Assembly (NCBI GenBank): GCA_018242725.1
Contig: JAFEBI010000008.1
Location: 154,311 to 218,310 of the forward strand
From: Nitrospira sp.
GTDB taxonomy: Bacteria; Nitrospirota; Nitrospiria; Nitrospirales; Nitrospiraceae
Length of the DNA: 64,000 nucleotides
Direction: 5' to 3'
Below the pieces are notes generated by a model, which saw only the letters and a list, made by a program, of their open reading frames with translations, was not told the origin of the DNA and made no database searches. Below, piece by piece: positions 1-8,409 of the stretch. Numbering within the stretch: position 1 is the stretch's first letter; every line of letters starts with the position of its first letter. A program made the translations under genes and the position numbers.

Positions 1-81
1 AGAGATGACAGCTATTGAAGCTTTAGATGATCTCCGGCTCTGCCGATAGGATGGAAGCTCAAAGGTCTCTCAGGCATACCT

Positions 82-2013
82 ATGATGTATCCGATGGATC
101 GTGCTCCCTTGGACTCCGGAAACGGACCACTCAACTTCCTGACCGGCGATGATGCCGGCTTCTTTTTGGAGGCGGTTCCTGAGGCCATTTTCTTTCTGGA
201 CCGTGACAATCGCATTGTGTTGCTGAATGGAGTGGCACGGCAATTGGTCGGACAAACACGCACGGCGATCGGGATAGGGTTTCACGACCTGATGGGCTGT
301 GTGACAGCGGGGGAGAGCAGTACAGCAGAATGCCCGCTCACTCGAATGCGAAGTACCGGAGAACTCGTCGTGATTCCTTCTCATATCTGGACTCGGGAGG
401 ATGAGACTCAATTTGAGCTATCACTCTCGTTCTGGCCTCGATTACAGCAGGGAGTCATTGTCGGGGGCGTCGTGATCGTTCGTGACTTGACTAATGCGAT
501 GGAAGTTCAGCGAGATGTGCAACGAGCGGCACGACTGGCCGAGGATGCCCCCAACCCCATTGTGGAGTTTGATGCGACGGGTGCCATGCTCTATGCCAAC
601 ACGGGTATGTTGAACTTGATGGGACGGTGTGGGCTGCTTGAGGCCGGGATAGAAGTGATGTTTCCCGCAGATCTTCCGGCGATACTTCGGGAATGTCTCA
701 TGACTGATGTGTCATTGCCTCGAGTTGAACATGTTGTGGGGGACCGGGTCATTGCGTGGTCGTTTTATCCCCTTCGAGATCTTGAACTGATCCGAGCGTA
801 TGGGCTTGATATTACCTCGGATGTTGCGTTGCGTCGTGCAAAGGAAGCCGCGGAGGAGTCGGCACGGGCGAAGGGGATCTTTCTTGCAACCATGAGCCAT
901 GAGTTGCGGACTCCCATGAATGGTGTGCTGGGCTGCACGCAACTGCTTCAAGACACCTCGTTAACCGATCAGCAACGGGAGCTTATCGAGACGATGCATC
1001 GCTCCGCGGAAGCGTTACTGACATTGGTCAACGATATTCTAGACTTCTCAAAAATTGAGGCCGGGAAGATGACCTTGGAGGTGGCCGATGTCAATCTCCG
1101 AGGCCTCATTCGCGATGTCACCACCTTAACGGAGGGCTTAGCCGCGCACAAAGGTCTGACTGTTTCTGTGGAGATTGAATCAGGCGTGCCAGAGGAGTTC
1201 CGTGGTGATCCAGTCAGGTTAAGGCAGATCCTGTTTAATCTTGTCGGGAATGCGATTAAGTTTACACAACAGGGAGGCGTCACGATTGCGGTCGCGGTGA
1301 AGCCCAAGTTGTCTGAGAACACAGATACGGTGGTGTTGCAATGGAGTGTCTGTGATACGGGCATCGGGTTGACGTCGGAACAACAGGCTCAGCTGTTTAA
1401 AGCCTATGTTCAGGCCGAGGCGTCCACCGCAAGGCGATTCGGCGGAACCGGACTTGGTCTGATGATTTGTCGCCAGCTTGTCGAGTTGATGGGAGGAACC
1501 ATCTCAGTCTCCAGTCAGTTCGGCAAGGGCAGCACCTTTCGCTATACCACCAATCTACTTCCAGCGATTCTTCGGGAGCCCAATGTATCAGCAGTAGGAA
1601 TGGATCAAGCGGTTTTCAGTGAGCAGAAGATTCCGAAGCGGGTGTTGGTCGCGGATGACAACGAAATCAATCAAGTCGTCGCCTGCAAGTTCTTGCAAAA
1701 GTTGGGCTGTCAGGTTGAAGTGGCGCGTACCGGACGAGAAGCAGTGGAGGCGATTACCCGAACCACATACGATATTGTTTTGATGGATTGTGAGATGCCT
1801 GAAATGGATGGGTATGAAGCGACACGCGAAATTCGTCGTCGTGAGGAAGGGGCACTCAATCATCTCCCCATCATGGCGCTCACCGGTCATGCCTCAGACG
1901 AAGGTGCGCAAAAGTGTTGCCAGGCTGGTATGGACAAGGTGATGACGAAGCCACTGACATTACCCGCCCTACGGGCAGGTCTTCAGGAATTATTACGGCA
2001 TCTCTCCCCATGA
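82..2013 (+). CDS. Hybrid sensor histidine kinase with response-regulator domain
   Basis: A 643-residue cytoplasmic-looking hybrid kinase with no membrane segment or signal peptide. Two PAS-like sensor regions (about 28-135 and 145-255) precede a HisKA domain with SHELRTPMNG, phosphorylatable His273. The catalytic domain has the N box (NLVGNAIKFT), DTGIGL and GGTGLGL boxes. A C-terminal receiver (about 518-640) has the acidic pair D525/D526 and phosphoacceptor D569 in VLMDCEMPEMDG. All catalytic residues are present, so it should autophosphorylate and pass phosphate to its own receiver. There is no HPt domain, so onward transfer needs another protein. The ligand is unknown and no partner regulator is adjacent. 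The ATG at 82 is taken; a second ATG lies at 85. Confidence 0.93.
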   Translation: MMYPMDRAPLDSGNGPLNFLTGDDAGFFLEAVPEAIFFLDRDNRIVLLNGVARQLVGQTRTAIGIGFHDLMGCVTAGESSTAECPLTRMRSTGELVVIPSHIWTREDETQFELSLSFWPRLQQGVIVGGVVIVRDLTNAMEVQRDVQRAARLAEDAPNPIVEFDATGAMLYANTGMLNLMGRCGLLEAGIEVMFPADLPAILRECLMTDVSLPRVEHVVGDRVIAWSFYPLRDLELIRAYGLDITSDVALRRAKEAAEESARAKGIFLATMSHELRTPMNGVLGCTQLLQDTSLTDQQRELIETMHRSAEALLTLVNDILDFSKIEAGKMTLEVADVNLRGLIRDVTTLTEGLAAHKGLTVSVEIESGVPEEFRGDPVRLRQILFNLVGNAIKFTQQGGVTIAVAVKPKLSENTDTVVLQWSVCDTGIGLTSEQQAQLFKAYVQAEASTARRFGGTGLGLMICRQLVELMGGTISVSSQFGKGSTFRYTTNLLPAILREPNVSAVGMDQAVFSEQKIPKRVLVADDNEINQVVACKFLQKLGCQVEVARTGREAVEAITRTTYDIVLMDCEMPEMDGYEATREIRRREEGALNHLPIMALTGHASDEGAQKCCQAGMDKVMTKPLTLPALRAGLQELLRHLSP

Positions 2014-2089
2014 GCCTCTATGATGCTCAGGTTCGACAACAGGTAGAATGAGGTAGATTCTATCTCGCCAGTTCGGTAGAGTGGCGTCT

Positions 2090-2665
2090 ATGACGCCTGA
2101 CTTTCTATCTGATCGTGTTGTCCTCTATGGCGACTTTAACTGTCCGTTCTGTTACGCCCTGCATGAACGGCTGCATGATGTGGGTGTGATCGACCGGTGT
2201 GAGTGGCGCGGAGTCCAGCACGCACCGCAGTTGCCGCGTCCCATGAAGCCGTGGAGCGGCTCATTAGGCGCGGAGCTGCGACATGAAGTGACGATGGTGC
2301 AGCGGTTGGCACCGGGGTTGCCGATCGCGTTGCCGCCAGGGAAACCGAATACGCTTCCGGCGATTGAACAAGCGATCACTCTCTTACAACAGGAACCAAG
2401 GTTGGGGATGGATTTTGTTCGGCGAACATACCGTGCGTTCTGGTGCGATGGGCGAGACATTTCTGATTCTGAGGTATTAAAGGAGTTGGCAGGGGGGCAT
2501 GTTGTTGAGGACGGTGACGGATACAACCATGTTCTTGCTCAGAAATGGGAAACGGCGTGGCACGCAACTGGTCAAAATGGAGTTCCCCTTCTGGTATCTC
2601 CGGACGGTGATTTGCTCGTCGGCTGTGTACCGATTGAACAAGTGAGGCAGTTTTTTCAAGTCTAG
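2090..2665 (+). CDS. DsbA-family thioredoxin-fold oxidoreductase
   Basis: A 191-residue protein with a thioredoxin-fold start (VVLYGDFNCPFCYAL) holding a C18-P-F-C21 active site, as in the DsbA/FrnE (2-hydroxychromene isomerase-like) group. The C-terminal part has GVPLLVSPDGDLLVGC, matching the cis-Pro loop (GVP) and last strand of these proteins. There is no signal peptide, so it probably acts in the cytoplasm as a dithiol-disulfide oxidoreductase like FrnE. A GTG at 2081 would add three residues; ATG 2090 is preferred. It stands alone, 76 bp after the kinase gene, and converges with the next gene. The substrate cannot be told from sequence. Confidence 0.8.
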   Translation: MTPDFLSDRVVLYGDFNCPFCYALHERLHDVGVIDRCEWRGVQHAPQLPRPMKPWSGSLGAELRHEVTMVQRLAPGLPIALPPGKPNTLPAIEQAITLLQQEPRLGMDFVRRTYRAFWCDGRDISDSEVLKELAGGHVVEDGDGYNHVLAQKWETAWHATGQNGVPLLVSPDGDLLVGCVPIEQVRQFFQV

Positions 2666-2754
2666 AGATACACTTCCTAGATACGGTCTTCGACAACGAT
2701 TCTTACTCTGTCTTTCCGACTTGTATGTGATCCATTCAGAATTGGTTGTCGAGA

Positions 2755-3669
2755 TTAGCCATGCGCCGAAGAGGATCCAAGACGATCAAGAAACGTTAAC
2801 TCTGCAATCGCAGATTTATCGAGATCCCCTTTCCCCAGTGCCATCAACCGTTGGTATTGCGCAAGGGTCGCCTGAGAGACTGGAAGCGAGAGTCCTACCT
2901 GTTGGGCCAAATCGAGTGCGATGGCAGAATCTTTCGCTGCATGGGTTGCGGAAAAATAGCAGTCGTGCGCACGTTGTTGCATGTCGTCTCCATCTGTCTC
3001 TAGCACGCGAGAGGCGGCACCTGTTTGGCTGAATACGTCACGCAACAGCGCCAGATCGATTCCCAGAGCTGCCCCGAGCCCTAACCCCTCGGCCAATGCT
3101 GCGGTATTATTGTTCATCACCATATTTACCAGGGCTTTGACCTTCGCTGCTTCGCCGGTTCGACCGATATGGCGCACGGTCGTGCCAAGAGCATCGAGTA
3201 TGATCTTCGCACGAGCATAGGCTTCGGCATTGCCACCGCACATGAGGTATAAGGTGCCTTGCCTGGCCTGGGTAATACTTCCTGCCATGCAGGCTTCAAG
3301 GCACAGGCCTCCTTGGCCAGCGACCAAGCCTGCAATGTCTTGATGGGTCTTGGGAGAGAGAGTGGCACAATTAACAAAGAGCCGGCTTCGAGCACTGCCT
3401 AAGAGACTGGTCTTGTCGGTTACAGAAAAGATAGAACGCATCGCCGTGTCATCCGACACCACGGTGATGACAACGGACGATCGGTCAGCGACCTCAGCCG
3501 GCGTGAGTGCCGGGTGCACATGGAGTTCAGCCGCTAATTCGACGGCAGCTGTGGAATGAAGATCGTAGACCGCCGTCAGATGGAAGCCACGTTCATGAAG
3601 GCGACGGGCCATGTTAGCGCCCATCCGACCAATTCCGACGAATCCAATACTCTCAGTTGGTTCAGTCAT
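2755..3669 (-). CDS. NAD(P)-dependent beta-hydroxyacid dehydrogenase family protein
   Basis: A 304-residue member of the 3-hydroxyisobutyrate dehydrogenase / 6-phosphogluconate-like family. The N-terminal Rossmann motif is GFVGIGRMGANM (residues 9-20). The catalytic block GEAAKVKALVN supplies the expected lysine (K176) and asparagine (N182). The family substrate motif, usually DAPVSGG, is altered here to EACMAGS around 125-131, so the substrate may differ from classical hydroxyisobutyrate or tartronate semialdehyde; glyoxylate/succinic-semialdehyde-type reductases also belong to this fold. It lies divergently from nothing and converges with the DsbA-like gene; the following lipoprotein gene is on the same strand upstream. 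The start ATG follows no strong ribosome site. Confidence 0.85.
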   Translation of the reverse strand: MTEPTESIGFVGIGRMGANMARRLHERGFHLTAVYDLHSTAAVELAAELHVHPALTPAEVADRSSVVITVVSDDTAMRSIFSVTDKTSLLGSARSRLFVNCATLSPKTHQDIAGLVAGQGGLCLEACMAGSITQARQGTLYLMCGGNAEAYARAKIILDALGTTVRHIGRTGEAAKVKALVNMVMNNNTAALAEGLGLGAALGIDLALLRDVFSQTGAASRVLETDGDDMQQRAHDCYFSATHAAKDSAIALDLAQQVGLSLPVSQATLAQYQRLMALGKGDLDKSAIAELTFLDRLGSSSAHG

Positions 3670-3705
3670 ATGAGATGATCCTGGCGCGATTGATGGTCAA
3701 AAATG

Positions 3706-4974
3706 CTAGAGCTGACGGGTTTCTGTGGGTTGCGATTGTTGCAGTCTGTTCCATCTGAGGTTGGTTTTTCCGTCCGTCGTGGTAAGCCCCTGATCGTTGA
3801 ACGCGATAATGCTCACACGTTGTTGTTTTTTTTGTGCTGGGTGCAGTTGAGGAAGGCCGTCCTTCGATTGAACCGTTCCTTTGAGACTGTCCACGATCAA
3901 TAAGTCCGTCGCCGCCGTTGGTTGGATGGCCCACACAAAGGTGGCAGGGCCGCCGGCATAGGTGCCGGAACCCTCCCATTGTCCGATTAAGTCGGGGTCA
4001 ACGGTCTTGAGTTGGAAGACAGGCACACTCGTCGCTTCCCGTCGTAGGTTCCAGAGTTCAGCCGGAATGCGTGACGGAGTCTGATCAGTCACCAGCCGTT
4101 TCCAGTTAGCCTGAACACTTCCGGTTGTGGAGAATGAATTCGGCGCGGTGATTCGATACGTTCCCTTCCACCCGAGGCCCCTGAATGTGTTCGCTCGTTC
4201 CAGAGACCACAAGCCGGATTCGGCATTCACTATGCCATCAAATTCCATCATCGAAGAGAGGGACCATTCCAAGTTCGCTTTGATGACCAGCAGGAGGTCA
4301 TACTGTGTCGTCTCGCGTGAGACGCGTGTATGCCAGGTCCCGATGAGACTCGTCGGATCGATAGACGAGGATTTCTTGGGCCCGTCTTGAGGAGTCTCAG
4401 GAACCGGGCGTGTTTGCGTGAGTGTCACGGGCACTGCGCGAGAGCCAGTGTCCCGTGGTGAACTCTGTTCAGCTAGGGGGCTGGTGATTGTGGCGGGGAT
4501 CGTCGCGGTTAAGGTGGCGCCATGCCGCTCGGCAACAGTCCGACTCAACCGGGTGACAGTGTCAGCGAGATGTTTCTGTTTGGTCGAGGCGACGATCACG
4601 GTGATCAGTTCATCCTCGTGCAGAAACGTCAGACGGGAGAGAGAGGCGGAATCAACTCTGACAGCTCCCTCCCCCAGGCCGGGAATCAGCCGACTGTCAC
4701 GTCGAAGGCGCTCTTTATTGAACCAGGCCCGCCGGTCCTGACCGGAGCTGTCATGAAGTTGAACCGTGACGGTATTGCCTTCACTCCGCTGGGCCTTGAA
4801 GAGGCACGACGTTGGTTCTGAGGGTGCCCCTTCTTCTACCGGCTCCCCAAGCGCCTGTTGAGCCTCTGCAACGGTGACTAATGAGCAGGGATCGGTTTTC
4901 GACCCAAACAAATTCCCGACCTTTCCACATGAGAGTAGAACGAGGGGGAGGAGAAGCCACGTATAGGATCGCAT
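3706..4974 (-). CDS. Hypothetical lipoprotein with DUF3558-like N-terminal region
   Basis: A predicted 422-residue exported lipoprotein. The start at 4974 gives MRSYTWLLLPLVLLSC, a short signal peptide ending in a lipobox with Cys16; an in-frame ATG at 4986 and a longer frame to 5040 are less likely. The first 150 residues (DPCSLVTVAEAQQALG, later CLF) resemble the DUF3558 type of exported domain with paired cysteines. After a Ser/Pro-rich linker there are two similar-looking beta-rich segments (LIGTWHTRVSRETTQYDLLL and LIGQWEGSGTYAGGPATFVW), suggesting an internal duplication of a lipocalin-like or META-like sheet. Function is unknown; location is inferred to be the outer or inner membrane facing the periplasm. 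Confidence 0.7.
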   Translation of the reverse strand: MRSYTWLLLPLVLLSCGKVGNLFGSKTDPCSLVTVAEAQQALGEPVEEGAPSEPTSCLFKAQRSEGNTVTVQLHDSSGQDRRAWFNKERLRRDSRLIPGLGEGAVRVDSASLSRLTFLHEDELITVIVASTKQKHLADTVTRLSRTVAERHGATLTATIPATITSPLAEQSSPRDTGSRAVPVTLTQTRPVPETPQDGPKKSSSIDPTSLIGTWHTRVSRETTQYDLLLVIKANLEWSLSSMMEFDGIVNAESGLWSLERANTFRGLGWKGTYRITAPNSFSTTGSVQANWKRLVTDQTPSRIPAELWNLRREATSVPVFQLKTVDPDLIGQWEGSGTYAGGPATFVWAIQPTAATDLLIVDSLKGTVQSKDGLPQLHPAQKKQQRVSIIAFNDQGLTTTDGKTNLRWNRLQQSQPTETRQL

Positions 4975-5149
4975 GGGGCGGAGCATTACGCTATGAACTC
5001 GATCATCGCTGGTGAAGAATTGTACCGCGAACCGGATCACAAGTGCCAGGGGGGACCAGACGTGGGAAAACAGGCAGTGCGGGACGCCTCCCGTGCGATC
5101 TACGTAAGGTCTCTTGCATGTGAACGGAACGCGTGAAAGCTATTGGCAC

Positions 5150-5569
5150 TCAATCGGCCAAGAATTTTAGGGCCGCTCCGTTGATGCAGTATCGGAGGCC
5201 CGTGGGTTTGGGGCCATCCTTAAAGACATGCCCCTGGTGGCCTTCGCAACGAGCACAGTGGACTTCTGTGCGAGGGATGAAGAGCGCGAAATCCGTCCGC
5301 GTTTCTATGACCCGAGGATCGATCGGTTGCCAAAAGCTCGGCCAGCCGGTCCCGCTATCGAACTTATGCACAGACGAAAACAGTGGGAGGTCGCACCCTG
5401 CGCAGTAGTACGTGCCAGCCTGGTGATTTTCATGCAGTGGATTGACGAACGCTCGTTCCGTATCTTCGTGTCGTAAGACACGATAGGCGATAGCGGAAAG
5501 TTGCCGTTTCCATTCTTCATCCGTCTTGGTGAGTTTGACAATGGGATCGATGTGAAGAGTAGGTGGCAT
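5150..5569 (-). CDS. msrB: Peptide-methionine (R)-S-oxide reductase MsrB
   Basis: A 139-residue single-domain MsrB that reduces methionine-R-sulfoxide in proteins using thioredoxin. Zinc ligands C56/C59 (YYCAGC) and C105/C108 (CARCEGHQGHVF) are present, as are the family blocks FDSGTGWPSFW and RYCINGAALKF with catalytic Cys128. No signal peptide is seen, so it is cytoplasmic. Length matches the family. MsrA is not fused or adjacent. The gene is monocistronic on this strand, with purine-rich AAGGAGAT in the upstream region (reverse complement of 5574-5582) as the probable ribosome site. Assignment is secure. Confidence 0.97.
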   Translation of the reverse strand: MPPTLHIDPIVKLTKTDEEWKRQLSAIAYRVLRHEDTERAFVNPLHENHQAGTYYCAGCDLPLFSSVHKFDSGTGWPSFWQPIDPRVIETRTDFALFIPRTEVHCARCEGHQGHVFKDGPKPTGLRYCINGAALKFLAD

Positions 5570-5777
5570 AGGGTATCTCCTTCTTGGCTGAAACCACTGC
5601 GCCTCAGTCGAACAGGAAATTGAAGTCTTACAGATTGTTCATAACGGCGCGCCTGTCCTGGTGACGAGGTCATAAAATGGTACGGATCGGGAATCCAGAA
5701 TGCAAGGGGCTGCGCTCAAGGAGGAAACATCTATCGCTTAAAGGAGGTGTCGGAGCCTAACAGGAGATGAGTATAGG

Positions 5778-6323
5778 TTACTCATCGGCAGAGACGTTGC
5801 GAAGCAACTGCCAGATTTTCCAATTGGAAGGATGTGGCTCGGTTCGTTCAGGCTGAGCGAGGTTGATCTGAAGATCATAGAGGCCGGTGCTCAGATTCTC
5901 CACTTGGGTCACAGGATACCACCATTCATACCGTTGTTCCCATCGATCCCGACAGGCCAACCTCACGTAACATCGGCTCACGGGTTTCATGCGGATCGGT
6001 GCATCCGGTCCCAGGAGGATAGGGATTGAATGGATTTGATGCCGAGACCCTGGCGGGTGCATGGTTCTGACAGAAAAATTGCCTTCCCATCCGCTGAGCT
6101 GGAGGAGACAATCGTAGGCTACTCCAGGTCCGAGGTTCTCCAGTTCAGGGGTGAGCGTCACAATCCGTCCGGTGTTGAGGACCGAGAGGTTGGTGATGCT
6201 CAGCGCAGGTTGCTCGGCGCGGAAATCATCCCAGAGCCGAGTCATGAATTCATGCCAATAGAAGATCCCTACTCCAGTGCTGATAACGAAGATCAGAAGG
6301 CCGATCAGTAACAACCAGTCCAT
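5778..6323 (-). CDS. Hypothetical membrane-anchored protein
   Basis: A 181-residue protein of unknown function. Residues 3-24 (LLLIGLLIFVISTGVGIFYW) form one membrane anchor, followed by a soluble beta-rich domain of about 150 residues with alternating hydrophobic strands, ILLG and PVSRCYVRLACRD. The composition suggests an immunoglobulin-like domain facing the periplasm or cytoplasm. It follows the lipocalin gene on the same strand with a 75 bp gap and precedes msrB by about 210 bp. I recognise no catalytic motif. Confidence 0.65.
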   Translation of the reverse strand: MDWLLLIGLLIFVISTGVGIFYWHEFMTRLWDDFRAEQPALSITNLSVLNTGRIVTLTPELENLGPGVAYDCLLQLSGWEGNFSVRTMHPPGSRHQIHSIPILLGPDAPIRMKPVSRCYVRLACRDRWEQRYEWWYPVTQVENLSTGLYDLQINLAQPERTEPHPSNWKIWQLLRNVSADE

Positions 6324-6397
6324 GGTCCGTAGGTGCCCGGTTCAGTTGGCCCTGAGGTTGAAAAATAAGGAGAACCTACGTGGCGGCGAGGCGAGTG

Positions 6398-6955
6398 TCA
6401 ACTCGCAGACAGAGGCTTCGACTTGATCAGGTCTGAAACAGGAAAGCCAAGCTGCTGAGCTTTATCGACTAAGTGCTGATAGGTTGTTTCGTCGAGTCTC
6501 TGAGTGCGAGACAGGATCCAGAGATAGCGACGGTCCGGTGTCCCGACGAGGGCGGTGCGGTAATCCGGGTCAAGGTCGATGATCCAATAGTTTCCTTCTC
6601 GAGAGGGGCCTACCAGTCGTGCAAAAAAGTTAGTGAATGTGACTGCCAATCGGGCATTGGTGGTGCGGTCTATGACCGTCGCCACACCCTCAGCCTGTTC
6701 GACTTGACCGCTGTATGTCACACACTCGTTATGTACGTCGATCTTACCGTCCGGACGAGTGGTGTAAACCGCCTTTGAATCGGCGCAATGTCGTTGAAAC
6801 CACATGGGGAGTCGAGCGATTTCGTGCCACACCCCAGCATATCGAGTCAGATCCACTGAGGCGACGGTGGAAAGCGGTTGTTTCGGCTGGGTCCCAACGC
6901 AACCTGTGACGATCAACAACCAACTGCTCACAATTAAAAGGGGTACAGTCTTCAC
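6398..6955 (-). CDS. blc: Outer-membrane lipocalin (Blc family)
   Basis: A 185-residue bacterial lipocalin. The signal peptide ends in LLIVTGC (lipobox Cys19), and the lipocalin signature GVWHEIARLPMWFQRHC follows at about residues 41-57. Later blocks YTTRPDGKIDVHNEC, GNYWIIDLDPDYRTALVG and LWILSRTQRL match the family's strands and the conserved Arg near the barrel end. Such proteins bind lipids or hydrophobic ligands in the periplasm and are often stress induced. The two neighbouring cysteines C57 and C78 could form a disulfide. It is upstream of the small membrane-anchored gene and may be cotranscribed with it. Confidence 0.92.
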   Translation of the reverse strand: MKTVPLLIVSSWLLIVTGCVGTQPKQPLSTVASVDLTRYAGVWHEIARLPMWFQRHCADSKAVYTTRPDGKIDVHNECVTYSGQVEQAEGVATVIDRTTNARLAVTFTNFFARLVGPSREGNYWIIDLDPDYRTALVGTPDRRYLWILSRTQRLDETTYQHLVDKAQQLGFPVSDLIKSKPLSAS

Positions 6956-7004
6956 GGTCGACTTCCGGTATAGGGTTGATCTCTTGTAAGAGTTCTATGG
7001 CGCT

Positions 7005-8234
7005 TCAATAGAGGACTCTCGCGCCTGGTTTGAACGTGAGGTAATACCAAACCCATTCCGACATGACCCGCACCCGATTTCTCATTCCGATCAGAAAGAA
7101 AATATGAACGACGCACCAGAGAGCCCAGGCCAGAAATCCTGAGGCGTGGATCGGGCCAAATTGAGCGACAGCATGAGCACGCCCGATTGTCGCGAGCATA
7201 CCGCGGTCGGAATAGACAAAGGGGAGCCGTTTCGCCGGGATAAGATGGTGATTGATCAGACCGGCAACATACCGTCCTTGTTGCATCGCGACCGGCGCCA
7301 CTCCCGGCAACACACTCCCGTCCCGTCCGGGACAATGGGCGGCGTCGCCGATGACGAAGATCCATGGTTCATCGGGGATGGTCAGATCCGGTTGAACTCT
7401 GACCCGACCGGCGGAGTCTTGTGGCGCTGTCAGTGTGTTCAACAACGGTGAGGCTCGATTACCTGCAGCCCAAATAGTGTGCTTCGACGGCATCCATTCG
7501 GCTCCAATCTGAACACCATCAGGAGTGACGTCGGTCACGAGACTGTTCAGTTTAACCGTCACGCCCATGTGCGTGAGTGCGCCGGCAGCTTTGGCGGACA
7601 GTGTACTGTCAAATCCGGGGAGAATACGCGGACCTGCTTCCACGAGAATGATCGAGAGACTTTCCGTGTGGAGATGAGGATAGTCCGGTTTCATCGCCTT
7701 CCTTCCGATCTCGGCCAGCGCTCCAGCGAGTTCAACTCCGGTAGGGCCTCCTCCGACGATCACGAAACTCAGGCGAGGCGAGGAGCCGTGTGTGGTTCGG
7801 TGTCGTTCGGCTTCCTCGAACGCCATCAGCATCTTCTCACGCAGTCGGACCGCGTCCGTCATAGTCTTCATTCCTGGGGCACAGGACTCCCACTCCTCAT
7901 GTCCGAAATACGCATGGCGAGAGCCCGGGGCGACGATCAAGACATCAAACCCAACCGGATGGCTCTGTTGCAGGTGAACTACGCGCCTGGATCGATCAAT
8001 GGCGACTACGTCATCCATCATGACGTGCACGTTGGGTTGGGTACGAAAGACCGTTCGCAGCGGCCACGCAATGTCGCCAGGCGAAAGGGCAGCCGTTGCG
8101 ACCTGGTAGAGCAGCGGTTGAAAGAGGTGATGATTGGCTCGGTCAATCAAAGTCACATGGCTGTGCCGCAGGGCCCGTGCCGCCGTCAGGCCTCCGAATC
8201 CCCCTCCAATAATGACGACGCGCGTTTGACTCAT
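7005..8234 (-). CDS. Type II NADH dehydrogenase (NDH-2), paralogue 1
   Basis: A 409-residue FAD-dependent NADH:quinone oxidoreductase of the NDH-2 type. VVIIGGGFGGLTAARAL (5-21) binds FAD, VIVGGGPTGVELAGAL (about 166-181) binds NAD(P)H, and IFVIGDAAH (about 294-302) is the second flavin motif. The stretch LFQPLLYQVATAAL is typical of the family, and the hydrophobic C-terminal segment FLAWALWCVVHIFFLIG provides membrane attachment. It should feed electrons from NADH to quinone without pumping protons. The adjacent upstream gene is a close paralogue on the same strand with a gap of 175 bp, pointing to tandem duplication. Confidence 0.93.
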   Translation of the reverse strand: MSQTRVVIIGGGFGGLTAARALRHSHVTLIDRANHHLFQPLLYQVATAALSPGDIAWPLRTVFRTQPNVHVMMDDVVAIDRSRRVVHLQQSHPVGFDVLIVAPGSRHAYFGHEEWESCAPGMKTMTDAVRLREKMLMAFEEAERHRTTHGSSPRLSFVIVGGGPTGVELAGALAEIGRKAMKPDYPHLHTESLSIILVEAGPRILPGFDSTLSAKAAGALTHMGVTVKLNSLVTDVTPDGVQIGAEWMPSKHTIWAAGNRASPLLNTLTAPQDSAGRVRVQPDLTIPDEPWIFVIGDAAHCPGRDGSVLPGVAPVAMQQGRYVAGLINHHLIPAKRLPFVYSDRGMLATIGRAHAVAQFGPIHASGFLAWALWCVVHIFFLIGMRNRVRVMSEWVWYYLTFKPGARVLY

Positions 8235-8409
8235 CCTTTTCTGTTCTGCTCGTGTCGTGTGTCAGAAAGAGCGTGGCATATTGTTTAGGTTGAGTCAATC
8301 GAAGGACTTCTCCTGAGGCGGTTGAGTGGCCTACCACGAGTGTGCGTACGGGATGCCACCCGGATAGTGCGAAGGAATCTGTCTTGAATCGGAAGAGCTC
8401 ATTCTGAAG